Assembly: GCA_026874595.1 (NCBI GenBank)
Contig: CM049313.1
Location: 69,744,659-69,808,658, forward strand
Source of the DNA: Sipunculus nudus
Lineage: Eukaryota > Annelida > Sipuncula > Golfingiida > Sipunculidae
Direction of reading: 5' to 3'
DNA: 64,000 bases
Shown here: one piece after another, positions 1-12,889 of the stretch
Layout: every line of letters begins with the position of its first letter
Position numbering within the stretch: position 1 is the stretch's first letter
Made by a program: the position numbers and the translations under genes
The notes under the pieces: model-generated
What the model was told of the DNA's origin: nothing
Databases searched by the model: none
Seen by the model: the letters and a program-made list of their open reading frames with translations, nothing else

Positions 1-727
1 CGGGCCCCTGGACCCCACCCATCTTTCGTAAGATTTCCAGCTTTCAAATATTGGCATTGTTTAGGTCAAATAGCTGATACCTGATTGGCTGTCTCCCGTG
101 AAGCCAAAATTACGGCGTCCCTTTTACTACTAATATCACCTCTTATTGGCTAGTTCGTTTGAAAAAGGAATTAAGTCATGGAAATTTTTAGTGGTTGGTC
201 ATGGAATGTCATGGAAAAGTCATGGAAATTTAAGCCTGGAAAAGTGTATGATTTCTTTCACATTTGGGTCAGTGACTGCTGCCATGCTTACCTTGGTTGG
301 GATTGATTTTGGAGTGTCTGGCTTCTGTCTGTCTGTCTGTTACTATGTCTGTCTTTCAGGTTACCTTTCTGTACCATAACTTTCGTAATATTATCTGATT
401 TTGTTCAAATTTGGGTTAGTGATAGGGCTCATGCTCACCTTGGTTGGGATAGGTTTTGGAGTGTCTAGCTTCTGTCTCTTTGTCACTTTGTCTGTCCATC
501 TGTAATCAAGCTTGAAAAACAACCAGATCCTAGAGTGGGGGACATTCAAAGAATTTGCTTGTTTTTACTTTGATTCCACATATCTGCTTGTTCATACCAA
601 GTGCTCAGTGTTAACTTTTAAATGAGCCTCTCTTAAAGTTCAACTTGGTTAAACAATTAATTCATGTCAATGTAGAATAATTCTAGAGTTTATACGGTAA
701 GTATCATTCCTTTTGCTGTCTTTGCAG
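1..727 (+). other. Intron 5' of the terminal exon, with repeats
   Basis: No open frame here looks coding. About 170-240 is a run of variants of 'gtcatggaaa', a simple interspersed repeat. Positions 261-337 and 406-483 are two diverged direct copies, about 146 bp apart, of one segment that ends in a CTGT-rich tract. The stretch ends in a pyrimidine-rich tract and TTTGCAG, a good 3' splice site for the exon that follows, so it is read as an intron. Confidence 0.5.
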
Positions 728-908
728 ATATCGTAGTGAAGGTACCGACCAACAGATGGCAGCACGAGGTATGAAGAAGCTCCTGGAGTGTTGTGAGGAT
801 GCACAGCAGGCTTACTCCATGGCGATGGAACTCGGCTGGTCGTCATGGGCACAGCAGCTGACCACAGGTGTCAATGGAGCATATCTGCGAGATCAACTCA
901 CCTTATGA
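728..908 (+). CDS. Terminal coding exon of an unidentified gene
   Basis: After a pyrimidine tract and TTTGCAG (acceptor ends at 727), a frame runs from 729 to a TGA at 906-908 and encodes 59 residues. The peptide starts YRSEGTDQQMAARG, has an amphipathic helix-like middle (KKLLECCEDAQQAY), and ends in RDQLTL. Balanced amino-acid use, higher GC than the flanks and a clean acceptor support a real last exon in phase 1 (base 728 completes the previous codon). I do not recognise the family; the C-terminus is soluble-looking, with no signal or membrane segment. The rest of the gene lies left of the window. It converges on the minus-strand transporter genes. The exon is moderately sure; its function is unknown. 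Confidence 0.6.
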
Positions 909-2404
909 TTGACAGATAGAATAGGTCATCTAACATGCGGATGGTCACTTCTGTTTGGTCACCTGACCTCGTAATGTACCAGGTCAGCTGCCTGTTACCT
1001 GTGATGTGATATTTGCATTTAAAAAATATTAATCATGCATAATGAATTTTTGTGCTCATCTTTGTAAAAATTTGTTTATTCATTAAAATTTCAGAATCAA
1101 CCATCAGCAGATATTCTCCAAACATTTAGCTTACATACACATTTGCATCCCCAATAGTATAATATAGCATTCAGTTACTCCTATTAAAATAACCTCTTCG
1201 CTACTTGATAGATGACTGGCAAATCATCAGGCAACAATTTAATATTTATGTGGATTATTTCTCAACCTTAATATTATAGATCTATTGGTACATTTATATT
1301 CATTGTCACATAGTAATCAGATAAACTAATATCAGAAACAATTTTTAGGGTTTTCACAAGAATATTTATAAAACAACAATTGCTGTTTAGTGAAGTGATC
1401 CTCACTTCTTTAATCTTCTTTAATCAGACTAGTTTATTTCATCAGTGTACCAAATGCATTTAATTTAAATTATTCTGAAAAGCTGTTGTAATTTTATGTC
1501 TAAATATGATTTTGTTCATTTGTTTAAAATATTGAATTAACCTGATAGGATCCTCAGGGTCAGTCAAAACTGACTAAGGCTTGATTGGGTAGGTGGATCT
1601 TCAGTCAGTACCGACCCACTTGTCACCAGTCACTTTTCAGTACTACCTGACAAACCTTAATTCAACTGATATATAGAGTGGTCGCACAAATGCATAGTCA
1701 TAAATATCCATTGTATCGGTTTTCTTTGAAATTGCAGTCATTATTTCCAATTAGATTTGAAGTGGTAAAACTTTTAGCACTTGGCCATTTCTTTTTTTGC
1801 ATTTATTCAGTATTAAAAAAACACACAAACCTGCCATATAGCTATTATCTGCTAAAATACTCATATAAAACAGAGTAAATATATATTAAACTTTTAATTG
1901 ATAGAGAGGGCTAACATATTAAGATACCTTTGTCAAATATACGGGCCATGGAGAGATTGCAATAGAAAATGTGCCAGGGAGAAGGATTCATTGTTGAGTT
2001 AAACCTTCTTTGATTTAACCCATGATACCATTATGTAACATTTGATTGCTACACGAGTTCAAATTGGTATATTTTATTTTTGTATTTGAATGAAACATAG
2101 CCAGGTGTAAATGGTCATTTGTTTTCAGGCATGTTCTATAATTATCATAATTCAAACATGTATGCATGTGTGTAAGAGAGGTCCAGGTGGGACATGTGCG
2201 AGTTTCAGTTAATATGTTTGTTAATTGCTATGAAACAATGGTATTCAACTGTTTATATCTATAAATAAAATTTATTTATTGTTTTTACCAGTTTTTTTTA
2301 TAATTACAAGGTGCATACATCCTAAAAGACCAAACGGGCATTAACAGAGTCAAATTATACATAAAAGAACTTTAAAAAAAATGGTCATCCATCCACATTA
2401 ATAA
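909..2404 (+). other. Probable 3' UTR and intergenic sequence
   Basis: AT-rich sequence without coding frames. Two possible polyadenylation signals follow the stop codon: ATTAAA at 1082-1087 and AATAAA at 2264-2269, the latter inside a small palindrome (AATAAA next to TTTATTTATT). Which one is used cannot be told from sequence. Nothing else is recognised here. Confidence 0.4.
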
Positions 2405-3198
2405 CCTTGGGCAATAAGGGTCTAAAACACTACTGGTCTGGTTGGCAGTGTGGTCTGGTTGGCAGTACCAGACCAGTATATGTGATGTTTAGCTATAAGT
2501 ACACTAGTCATCCTCTTTACATCAGTGCACAGTCAGTCACACCATACCATCTAATTAGATAAATAGCTATATAAAAAATGGGGGTGTGATTAATCTGTTT
2601 ACCACTACAATATCAGTTAGTAATGCTGAATTAAACATATACAGCAAGCTGTACCTTTTATTCATTTGAAATTAGTGTTTATACCACTGATCCAAGGTCC
2701 ATTAAATTAACTATATTAAAATTGAATAAGAAGTAAAACAACGCATCATGCTAAGATATTATTAATTAATCAGAAAATATATTACAACTATTTAGAAAGC
2801 AGAATAATAACTGTAGTGGTGGAGTATATATTCCATAACTGTTTAACCTACACACACATTAACCATGCATGTGTTTGGTTAATTCCATTTGATCTCAAAA
2901 ATTTAATTTTGATGTAACAGTAACCAATCAGTAACCTTTGGGGGGAGTTGGTTGTCAGAGTGGGAGTATGTTGTGAAAGTACACAGGCTTTCACAAAACC
3001 AATTAATAGAATAACAATTACCAGCCAGACAAATATAAAAATTTTAATATAAATTTTTTAAAATTTAGGGAAAAAAATCAAAATAAATCATAACTATAAA
3101 TCTAATTTTCGTAAAATCACAAAATCAGTGATACATTTATTCTCTTATTTGATTACTACTGATGTGTGGAAGATTAAATACATTTTAAATGGTGTTTT

Positions 3199-3200
<2 letters not shown>

Positions 3201-3237
<37 letters not shown>
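3201..3237. repeat. (AT)n microsatellite
   Basis: Uninterrupted AT dinucleotides inside the fold-back element. A G-rich homopolymer follows at about 3397-3408. Confidence 0.95.
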
Positions 3238-3238
<1 letters not shown>

Positions 3239-4079
3239 CTGCTGCAATATATAATATTACTGCTGTAAGATATAATATAAGTGTTTAAATAAGAATTATG
3301 GAAATGGAATATCCAATAATTGTAATATGCTCAAACTGATAAATATCTAAGTATTCATTAAGGGTAAACTGGATATAATGAACTATCCTGGAATCAGGGG
3401 GGGGGGGGCGGGGGCTTATATCGGTGATTATAAGGTTGTTTAAATTCTGCATGAATATCTTTATTCTGGAAATGAAGGCCTCAGACCCATAGATCCAAAT
3501 TCTACATCAAAGGATATAATAATGAATGATGATCTGTAATGTACTGCAACCACAACCTTTCATGCACGTACTGTCATAACGCATTCCCACTCAGACCATC
3601 AACTTGCCAACAGTTTTCATCAAAATAACAATTAAGATACTCATTATAGCTTCTGATGAGATCAAAGGGAATTAGCCTTACAGAGTGATAATTCAAGGTT
3701 GTGGGAATTTAATTGTCTGTGGTATATACCCACACTACAGTTATTATTCCACTTGATATATGGTGGCATTATAAATAAGTTTTAATAACATCTCATTAGG
3801 TTATTGTTAGGAATATTTGTCACTGTTTAGATCTGTTGTACAAAGTCTTATATAACTCACTTTTAAAATTTTCCACCCTCTTTCAATGATGAATACAGAC
3901 TTAAGACAATAGACATATGACAATATTACCTTATATAATAAATTTGGACCAAACAGGATTCATTATAAAAACAGATACATTGTGAAAAATATGATGAAAA
4001 TAAATATATTTGCATATGCCAGAAAACAAAAAATAAATAATTACTTTATATCAAATTGATTTTGAATAAGCTTTTGATT

Positions 4080-4530
4080 TTTCAGAACGGTCCGGAATTC
4101 ATATTCGAATTCATCCCCAATTCATCTCTACAAATTTGGAGAATTCTTGAAAAAATTGGCTTATATTCTAAACACTAACATTAGCAGTTGTGTCATGAAT
4201 AAAGCTTGGGCTACTGAGTATTTCACAATTTCTCGAGGAGTAAGACAAGGTTGCCCCTTATATCCATATTTATTAATATTAGCATCTAAAATATTAGCAG
4301 GTTAAATCAGAAATAATCCAAATATTAAAGGAGTTCAAATCAGAGATAAAGAATATAAATTAATACAACATGCAGATGATACCTTACTAATACTAACAGC
4401 TCTAGGGGGTTACCAGTCAATCAAGGAAGCTATTCAGACATTTGATCACTTTGAAAAAAACATCAGGACTTAAGATAAATGTAGAGAAAACTGTAGAGAT
4501 GCCACTAAATGATAAATCAAATGATGAATT
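4080..4530 (+). pseudogene. LINE (L1/Tx1-like) reverse transcriptase fragment
   Basis: A plus-strand frame at about 4195-4470 reads as the central palm of a non-LTR reverse transcriptase: an ATEYFTISRGVRQGCPL block, a degenerate RNNPNIKG block, then a catalytic HADD box in place of the usual Y/F-ADD at 4371-4380. A stop interrupts the frame after the LILASKILAG block, and upstream and downstream parts lie in other frames. It is a truncated, inactive fragment nested in the fold-back element. Family placement rests on the GVRQGCPL and ADD motifs and the spacing between them. Confidence 0.75.
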
Positions 4531-4680
4531 TTTTTTTAAGTTAATCTTTTGTTTAATAGTCATTTATATTTTATCTGATATATGACTGTATGTAATTTGT
4601 TTTCTTGATTGTTGAAAAAAAGTCTTATTTCACTCCTGTGAGTGGTGCCAAAAATAAGTAACTGTTTACCTCATGTATAT

Positions 4681-4949
4681 ATGCGCTATATTGTTAATAT
4701 GTTTAAAAAGGGTTATTAAATTATTGCCATTTGTTAGATCCAGTATATGCACTATATTGTTAATATGTTAAATAAAATGTTATTAAATTATTGCCATTTG
4801 TTAAGATCTAGTATATGTGCTATATTGTTAATATGTTAAATAAAATGTTATTAAATTATTGCCATTTTTTAGCTCTAGTATATGTGCTATATTGTTAATA
4901 TGTTAAGTAAAATTATATTAAATTATTGCCATTGGTTGGATCTAGTACC
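4681..4949. repeat. 67-bp tandem repeat, four units
   Basis: Units start near 4681, 4747, 4815 and 4882. Each contains the core 'gctatattgttaatatg' followed by 'ttattaaattattgcc'. Unit lengths are 66-68 bp and they match closely. The array lies inside the fold-back element, downstream of the LINE fragment. Confidence 0.9.
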
Positions 4950-5780
4950 ATCTGGTGGACCTTTTGTGCAAAGAATTATGTCACTCTTGTGAAGCTTTCA
5001 GCTTCATTGATTTGTAAATGCATTATATTTAAAGCCATTTATCACATTATTGGCATCTTTTGGGAGAGAATAACTCAAAATACCTGGATAACAGTAACTA
5101 ACTGATAATAAGTAGTGTGGTTTGTAAGAATTATTGTACGTATTGGGCATTTAATATAGTTTTAATGATTTATATGAAATAATGATTTATAGGCCTAATA
5201 TATATCATGCTTTCTTTAACGTATATTGTAACTGAAACGTTTCATGTACTGTGATCACTGAGTATGACAACACTCTGACTCTCTATCAGACAAGTCTTCT
5301 CACTAAAGGTTACTGTTACATCAAAAGTTAACTTATTAAAGGTTACTGTTATATCCTGACAAGTTCAAAGGTAATCAGCCACACGCAGTCGCACAAGGCT
5401 ATCTTACTAATAACAAATAACTTAAAATATGTAAAACTTAATATTTATCAGGAAAGGTTACAGTTATATAAAATAATAAACTCTTTTAAAGTTACTGTAA
5501 TGTGGATACTGAAAATAAATTGTCTATGGTGTATACACATCATCACCCAAGTAATTACTCTACTGCACATATAATCAGATAATGGCCTGGTGGGTTATCT
5601 GTTAATCTGTTTATACAGCTATTCATCTAATTTGATGGTGTCGTGTCACGGTGGCTGGCTGTGCACTGATGCATAGAGGGTGACTATGTAGTACTATGTA
5701 CATCACATATACAGATATAGTGGTCTGGTAGACCACACTGCCAGCCAGACCAGTAGTGTTTTATACCCTATTGCCTTGGG

Positions 5781-7411
5781 CTGCTGCCAAGAAGTAGTTG
5801 CTACAATATGTTTTGAACTGGCTTCATCTGTATTGCCATCGTATTGGCCTCGGAGTAGCTGCTACATGGCGCTGTTCACTAGTGACCGGAGGCGAGCAGA
5901 TACTTGTAGCACTAACGTCTGCCCGAAGGTCAATACGGAGGCAATACCCAACAAACCGGTTCACAATGTTTTCATTAGAGTCAACCGTGTTGGAGGGCAT
6001 GCATTCACTCTATTTTCACAAAGTACTCCAGTAAAAACTTCAAAAATGCACGCGCAAATGCACAGATTCAGACACACTGACTTGTCAGTTTCATTCCCGG
6101 CTTATGTGTCACAGAGCAAAGTGATGTCACACACCACCTGATGATTGTCAATTTCATTCATGGGCGATCAGTGACGTCAAGCTTCCCTAAGTCAAAGTGG
6201 GAAGCATACATACTGGCACTTATCAAACTAAGAAAGATCTATAAGTCTTAAAAAACCCTAAAAATAAGTTTGCCTCGCTCTTTGAACTAGCAACAAACAT
6301 TGGAACAGAAATCATTCATTCATATCTGTGATTCCGATGCATCTTTGATACACGTGTACATCTAGATACATCCACCAGTTCTAAATAAACATGTGTACCC
6401 CTGATTACAAGTGACACTGACACCACTTCCACACGGCAATCCAAAGCGTCATCAAACCGTTTTGGACCAAGCTCAGGAGGTGGTTTTAAACAGTTTTGAA
6501 TGCGAATCGTTTAACATTCTTTACTAAAGTGTCGTGGGAAGGCTCCAGAACGGTTTGGACCCAGTTTTCAAGCAGCAACTATAGGTCACTGCGCAAGCGC
6601 GAATGCTTGTGTCAGCATGTTGTTACATCATTCTACATGTGAAATCTACACCTCATGCATTGGTGCTAGATGCCTGTGTGAACGCAAAACATGAATCAAG
6701 ACAGATTAAGTCAAACCGCTTTGTCCTAATCGCGTTGAAACCATTTTGTGTGTGAAAGGGATATTAATAACCTTTTTTCTGAGGATATTTGGACATCAAA
6801 GAGGAAGAAATGAGGACTATTTAGAGGACATTTGTCTTGAAAAGTACAAACGCGTAATGTTTAAAAGTGGCTCTTTTGTTATAACACAATATAAATTCTT
6901 TTAACAAATCTACGTCACAACAAAACAGAACACAGAAAATAATATTTATTAGTAAAATACAAATAAATAAAATGCCTTATCCATGTTCAATGTTACCTCA
7001 GCACAAATAATGGCGAATCATTAATATATCACCTTCTATTTACGCTTAATATCTGAACATTAAATATCTTAGCACCTAGCATGAATGAACACAAGCGACG
7101 GAGGTCGCTGATGTTATAAGTAAACCACCGATAGGTGTCGCTTGTTTTGTGTGACTACTATTACTTTTTGGATTGCAGAATATGTAAGCAATCGAATGAA
7201 ACTTTCGAACTGGATGAATGAACCTCTCCTACCATCCTTCGAGGACAATAGTGTTATGTACTGATTTGCAGAAAGTGTCGAAATACAGTCTTTTTAAATT
7301 TAAGCCACAGCGACTAATTGTAAGACTGGCGTTAGCTAAGATATATATTTTTTTTTATGTGAACCACCTCATGGATAAGACGAGGGAAACTGACGGGTTC
7401 GCTGTAGACTT
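5781..7411. other. Unassigned intergenic sequence
   Basis: A plus-strand open frame of about 120 codons exists at 5776-6141 but begins in the transposon end and shows no recognisable domain, so it is not called. Positions 5800-6030 are more GC-rich than the surroundings. Around 7090-7155 a sequence containing 'caagcgac' recurs inverted ('gtcgcttg'), a possible small hairpin repeat. Nothing else is seen. Confidence 0.4.
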
Positions 7412-7559
7412 AAATAGATAGCTAAAATGTTCTGACTGTGGATAAAAATATAAGGTATTTAGTCATATTAACCCTGTATCTGAACAGAATTATGTACAAT
7501 CATAGACCCTAATTTTTAGCTCAGCTGACTGTAAGTCATCTAAGCTTTAACAATCACCC

Positions 7560-8215
7560 TTTGTCCGTCCGGCCGTCTGGCCGTTAACAGGGCACAAATC
7601 GTAACCGCTGGACCTAGAATCTTCTTACTTGACATCCTGAGAGGTCCAACAAAAATCTCCTTGGAAACCTGAAATTAGGTCTCTGTTACCCATATTCATC
7701 TAGCTGTGAGGCTCCGAAGCCCCCCCCCCCTGAATAATGGAAAATTTCATTCAAAAGCTCAAGTATCTGAACAACTAATGCCTTGATCACCATGATTCTG
7801 TGCATGGATATTGATCATGGAGTGTTTCATCAGTTTCTGCAGACTGGTGGCTCCACCTGTATTTTTTCATTTTTTTACAATTTTTTTTCTCTATTTTTGA
7901 GGCATTTAATATGTGGTCATCTGTTAACAGGGCCCAAATCGTAACTGCTAGACCTAGAATTTTCTTACTTGACATCCAGTGAGGTCCATGAAAAAATCTC
8001 CTTGGAAACTGGAAATTAAGTCTCTGTTACCCATATTCTTCCAGCTATGGGGCTCCAAAGTACTCCCAAGAATAATGGCAAATTTCATAGAAAAAGCTCA
8101 AGTATCTTAACAACTAATGCATTGATCACCATGATTCTTTGCATTAATATTTATCATGGAGTGTTTCATCAGTTTCTGTAGACTTGTAGCGCCACCTGTA
8201 TTTTTAGCGAACCTG
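7560..8215. repeat. Two ~340-bp modules (palindrome type I)
   Basis: Each module reads in order: 'cagggcacaaatcgtaac', 'cttgacatcc', 'tctctgttacccatattc', 'aataatgg', 'tcatggagtgtttcatcag', and the palindromic 'tggtggcgccacctgtat' or a variant. Palindrome cores lie near 7843 and 8183. The same module recurs six times at 12890-14770. Confidence 0.85.
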
Positions 8216-9550
8216 TGAGCTTATGCGATGGTGCGGCGTCGTACGTCGTGTGTCGTGCGTCGTCTGTACCTTAACCATAGCTACCGGTATCTCAAAATCG
8301 GCAGGAGCTAGCATCACCAAATAAAAGCTATAAAAATCTTCTTCTCCAAAACTGTCAAGCCAAATTGTCCAATATTTCAAAGAAATGATCCCTGGTACAA
8401 TCTTTTTCAAGTTTGTTCGAATGGTTCCAGTTTGGAGATTTTTTGCCGAGTTACAGGATGTTGAACTTTGTTAACTGTGCAAAAAAGCATATTAAAATTT
8501 AAATCTCAGAAAAGGCTGGAGCTATCATCACAAAATTTTATGCCAATGTTGGTCACATAGGTCATATCTGAAACTGAGGTATTGGTGGCGCCACCTGCAT
8601 CGGCCTTTTTTGTACGGGGTCATCAGTGCCTGTATCACACTGAGGGCTACAAAAAAAACTTCTTCTCTGAAGCCATATGGCCAAAATGTTTAATATCGCA
8701 CAGCAATGATCCTAGGGTAGTGCTTTCTGAAGTTCGTTCAAATGGTCTCTTTTCCTTTTGGCTAAGTTATGGGAAGCTGAATTTAGTCATATGCCATACC
8801 AGCCCATTTAAGCTCAGTGGCTACAAAGATCTTCTTCTCATAAACCTCTGGGCCAAATTCTTAAATCTCACACATTAATTATCCTCAGATGTTGATAATT
8901 CAAGTTCAAATGGTTTTGGTTCTGTGCTTTTTGGCTGAGTTACGGGAAGCTGAACTTAGCTAGTTTGCTGTATCTTTCTATATTAGTTATAAACCTGCGA
9001 AACGTTTTTCGACTGATGCCACTGAAGCCAGTTTGTTAAATATTTTACAAGAATAACCCCTACAATAATTCTTATAATAATTATCATTAATGATTCAACA
9101 TGAATGATTTTTGGCTGAAATATGGAGATTGAATTGAGTCATTTTACCATATATGTTAGCTGTGTTATGCTGTTACATCTAGCCTGGTACCAGTTTATCA
9201 GCATCTATTACATCATGCCACTAGACATTTAGATTTCAGGTAATCTTTTGTTAATATTGACAAGAAAGTTTTATAAAAGCTTTTAAAAAATATAGATTTA
9301 TGATTTAAGTTATTCATCATACCAGGCAATGTTACAATCATGGATATTCAACTCTCTGTGGCTATATAAAGACAGCTGTACGTGGATTATAAATTATTGG
9401 TATCCCTACTCAACTTAATTCAAGAATTTGCCATCAGTGAGATATATCTGTATTTTAATTTTGCATTCAGTAAATAATTTTACATATATTCCTGATTTCT
9501 TTTTTATAAAAAGTTAGCTGAAAAACATTTTGTATTGGGAAAATAAATTT
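8204..9550. repeat. Diverged interspersed repeat block
   Basis: The block opens with 'gaacctgtgagcttatgcgatggtgcggcgtcgt', reminiscent of the opening of a widespread molluscan repeat. It then has two or three diverged sub-modules, each containing 'gttcaaatggt' or 'gttcgaatggtt' followed by 'tttggctgagttacgggaagctgaac' (near 8410, 8730 and 8905). A palindrome copy lies at 8583. No genes are seen. Confidence 0.55.
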
Positions 9551-9709
9551 CAAAGTTATTTCAAGTAGGGACCACTTTTGTGTACAGATGGTAGCACTTG
9601 TTTTACCATTGGCAGATTTCCAGTGCCTTGATGTTGGCCATTAGCCAAGATGATGTCAGCTCTATAAAGAGTTTTGGCACAGTGCCAGGATTGGAAAGGG
9701 TGCAGCCAG

Positions 9710-10030
9710 GTATAGGTCAAGAGTTCACTCAGTGCAGTAGCTGCATTATATTTATAGCTTTGGCACACTGCTCATTGCATCATATTTGGCACCAAAGTGC
9801 AGCCTGAATCTATTTATATCTTTGGCAGACTGCCAACTGTGTCAGATTATGCAACAGGTCAAGAGTTCACTCAGTGCAGCCAGGTACAGGTCAAAAGTTC
9901 ACTCGGTCTAGCCAGGTGCAGGTCAAGAGTTCACTCAGCGCAGTAGCTTTAGGCAGCAATTTGTCACAGGTGCAGGTCAAGAGTTCACTCAGTGCAGTAG
10001 CTTGAGGCAGCAATTTGTCACAGGTCACTC
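9710..10030. repeat. Irregular short tandem repeat
   Basis: Five copies of 'ggtcaaaagttcactcag' or close variants lie near 9716, 9868, 9891, 9921 and 9975. The last two are followed by the same 'tagcttgaggcagcaatttg' tail. It is part of the composite element. Confidence 0.8.
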
Positions 10031-10530
10031 GGGGGCAACTGCCTTACTCACCTAAGCCTTGTCAGCCCATTGCATCAAACTCTTGTGTATTGGACTGATA
10101 TTTTGACCTGTCTATGCATCTTTGATGGTATTCTCATTTGCAAGACAGGTGGTGCCACCTACATTGACTTTTGCAGTGTATGCGCCTGCTTATTTCTACA
10201 GAGGAATTAGATAAATCAGCCTAAAATTGGGCATGTTTATACATATCGGGTGGCTTTATAGTGTATAAGACTGGTGGCGCCACCTACAATAATTTTTGCA
10301 AAGTGTATTTACCTGCTTATTTCACAGAAGGGGTTGGACATATCAGTTTGACATTGGGCATATTTATACATCTCTTTGTTGTATATTACAAGACTGGTGG
10401 AACCAGCTTCAATCATTGTATCCGCCAAAACAGAGTTTTGCGGATACTATGTTTTCAGTCGGACGCCGACGCTGCCGCCAGCGCCGCATAGGTTTCTTGA
10501 GAACTCTTCCATAACCACTGGGCTGAATTT

Positions 10531-11980
10531 TTAGCTCAGCTGACTATAAGTCGTCTGAGCTAAAGTCGTGGTCCATTGTCCGTCGTCCCTCCATCTGTCT
10601 GTCTGTCTTGCCGTCCGTCCGTCCGGATGTCCGTCCGTAAGACTGGCACGTTTCAACACCATTGGACCTACGAATCTGAAATTCGGCATGCAGTTAGATG
10701 TCCCCAAAATCTCCTACCATGCCGAAAATTGGGTCAATAGGACTTCGTTCCTTCGAGATATTAAGGAAAAACCTCAATTTTTTATTAGAAATCTATTTTC
10801 ACACTTCAGGACTGCCTAATATCAAAACCACTCATCTGGTTTTCTTCATATTTACCATAAATATTCCTCTATATAGTTACTATATACATGCCAGAAATTA
10901 AGTCAGAATTATTTAATTAAAAAAAGTTATGGGCCCAAACATAATGGACTTTGTAAAAAAAATCATGAATTAAGTTTGATCGCTTGACACAAAACATGTT
11001 AAAGCTAAGGACTTTTTTTTCCAGATATATAACTTTAATTAAACAAAATTAAATTGTATACCCAAAATTAGATAAAAAAAACTTTTAAATTTTTTAAAAT
11101 AATAGCAAAAATAAAAATTGGTACCTTAAATTTTGCCCAACTTTGGCCACGGCACGTTTTTTTCCTGTAAGTACTGTGGATTTAATTTTCACAGCATGTG
11201 CACATAAGGATTTAATCTGTTAAAATCTGAAATTTGAAAATAAAAGCTGCAAAATTAGGCTAGTAATTGAATTTTTTTTGGAGGCTCTTGTTGTATTCCC
11301 TTGCATTGTCAAGCAGTCCACTTTGGTGACTGTAGGTCATTGAGTGCAGCTCTCTCCACTGAGTTGAGCTTATCAGGCTGTCTGCAGTTAATACCATACC
11401 ACAGGGAGCCTTTTTCTCTGGCAACCCCCCCCCCCCCCCCCACCATTCCCCCCCCCCCCCCATTCTATGAACTATGAACCCTGTACTATGAACTAGATGA
11501 ATCTTAAAATTAACATTTTTTCAGCAACTAACAGTAACAACGGAGACCCCTCCCCTCACCCACCCCTTCAATACACAGGACTAATAAACAAGATGAATCT
11601 TATAATTGTAAGGTTTAATAAGTTCTTTTTGATGAGACTTGAACAATTTTGATTGTTTTAAAGAAAAAAAAAATCAGGAATTTAATCCTAATATTCAAAT
11701 GCTTTTGAAAATTTAATTACCTTCACACATTATTTGTTTATGAAATGATAGTTTTATATAACACTTACCGTAGGCCTATTGGTTCCCTTGGTGTATCACT
11801 AAATGGTTGAGCTCATGTCCATTATTCTATAATTTACAGAGTTTCATTTTAGCAGGGCCATTTTCTCATAGCTTTTCTAATGATAATAAACATGAAAAAC
11901 CAAAAGAAATAAAAATATTTTGCAGATACTAATATTTTCCAAAATTCAGCTGAGCGATGTGACCCATGGGTCCCTTGTTT
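10531..11980 (+). mobile_element. Nested repeat element with the same termini
   Basis: It starts with TTAGCTCAGCTGAC, a CTGT/CCGT-rich tract and 'accattggacctacgaatctgaaat', and ends with TTCAGCTGAGCGATGTGACCCATGGGTCCCTTG, so start and end are inverted versions of one another. The interior is AT-rich non-coding sequence with poly-C tracts near 11427-11460. A decayed copy of its 5' two thirds lies at 62695-63380. No protein frame is supported. Confidence 0.7.
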
Positions 11981-12159
11981 AAAATTCGGAATTATGATCG
12001 GTCACATGTGAACTGCTGCGCCCTCATTTTTGGTTGACCTCTGACCTTTCCTCTCTGCCCAGCATCCATTTGTACGTCTGTTTCCACACATAAACCCACA
12101 TATCTCTGGAACAGTTTGACCGATAAGGCTAAAGATTTTGCACAAATGAAGCCCTTGAA

Positions 12160-12780
12160 AAGCTTTATAACATACACTAAAAATGGTGGCGCCACCTGCA
12201 ACCATTTTTGCACAGCTTCCATCTGTTCATCTGCCTTGGGATAAAAACACTCATATTTCTGCATTGGTTGGACTTATCCATCTGAAATTTTGCATGTGTA
12301 TACATCCTGGACAGCTTTCTTAATTTTATGACAGGTGGCGCCCCCTACATTCACGTTTACGCTGCAGACATCCAAGCTCATATCTAGTGAACCGTTTGAC
12401 CGATTGGGCCAAAATTCTGCATGTGTATAGATCTCACATAGCTCTCTATCATACGCAAAACTGGTGGCGGCACCTGCAACAATTTTTGCACAGCGTCCGT
12501 GTGTTTGTCTGCCACGGGATAAACTCTCTCGTATCTCGGCAGTGGTTTGACATATCAGCCTAAAATTTTGCAGGTTTATACATCTTGGACAGCTTTCTGG
12601 ATTTTGTGGCAGGTGGCACCACCTACATTTATGTACACGCTGCAGACATTCAGGCTTATATCTCAGGACTGGTTTGACCTATCCCCCTGAAATTTTGCAT
12701 GTGTATAGATCTTACATAGCTCTTAATCATACACAAAATTGGTGGTGCCACCTGCCGCAATTTTCGCACAGCGTCCGTTT
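12160..12780. repeat. ~140-bp tandem modules (palindrome type II)
   Basis: Five modules have palindrome cores near 12181, 12333, 12461, 12610 and 12739. Each contains 'tatctcnggaacngtttgac', 'aaattttgcatgtgtata', then 'tggtggcgccacctgcaa' or 'caggtggcaccacctaca'. The two forms alternate, so the true repeat is a pair of half-modules of about 280 bp. Confidence 0.85.
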
Positions 12781-12889
12781 AGTGTTTTTTACTTGCATTG
12801 TTTATATACATGTTACACATGTTCTTGAAAAGTAATGGTCCAGCATTGAAGCATTATACCTGGTGTAATCTCATTGCACAGGTTCGCAT

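Larger units (their letters stand above)
2405..5780. mobile_element. Fold-back DNA transposon, non-autonomous, 3.36 kb, 7-bp target duplication
   Basis: The left end (from 2412, CAATAAGGGTCTAAAACAC) is the reverse complement of the right end (to 5773, ...CCCTATTG). The same flanking heptamer, CCTTGGG, sits directly outside both ends (2405-2411 and 5774-5780): a target site duplication. The inverted repeats are long and imperfect. Matches include the 'ctggtctggttggcag' blocks near 2437-2475 and 5720-5752, the blocks around 2525-2575 and 5610-5690, and an inner match around 2905-2925 and 5305-5330. No transposase frame is seen inside; the interior holds a LINE fragment and a tandem repeat. A 7-bp duplication fits few superfamilies (for example P-like or Dada-like), so the class is left open. 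Confidence 0.8.

Noticed and set aside
5776-6141. 121-codon plus-strand frame next to the fold-back transposon
   Set aside because: It begins in the target duplication, has no recognisable domain and no splice context.
10261-10514. Overlapping short frames with runs such as DADAAASAA
   Set aside because: They are chance frames in the composite repeat element, next to palindrome modules.
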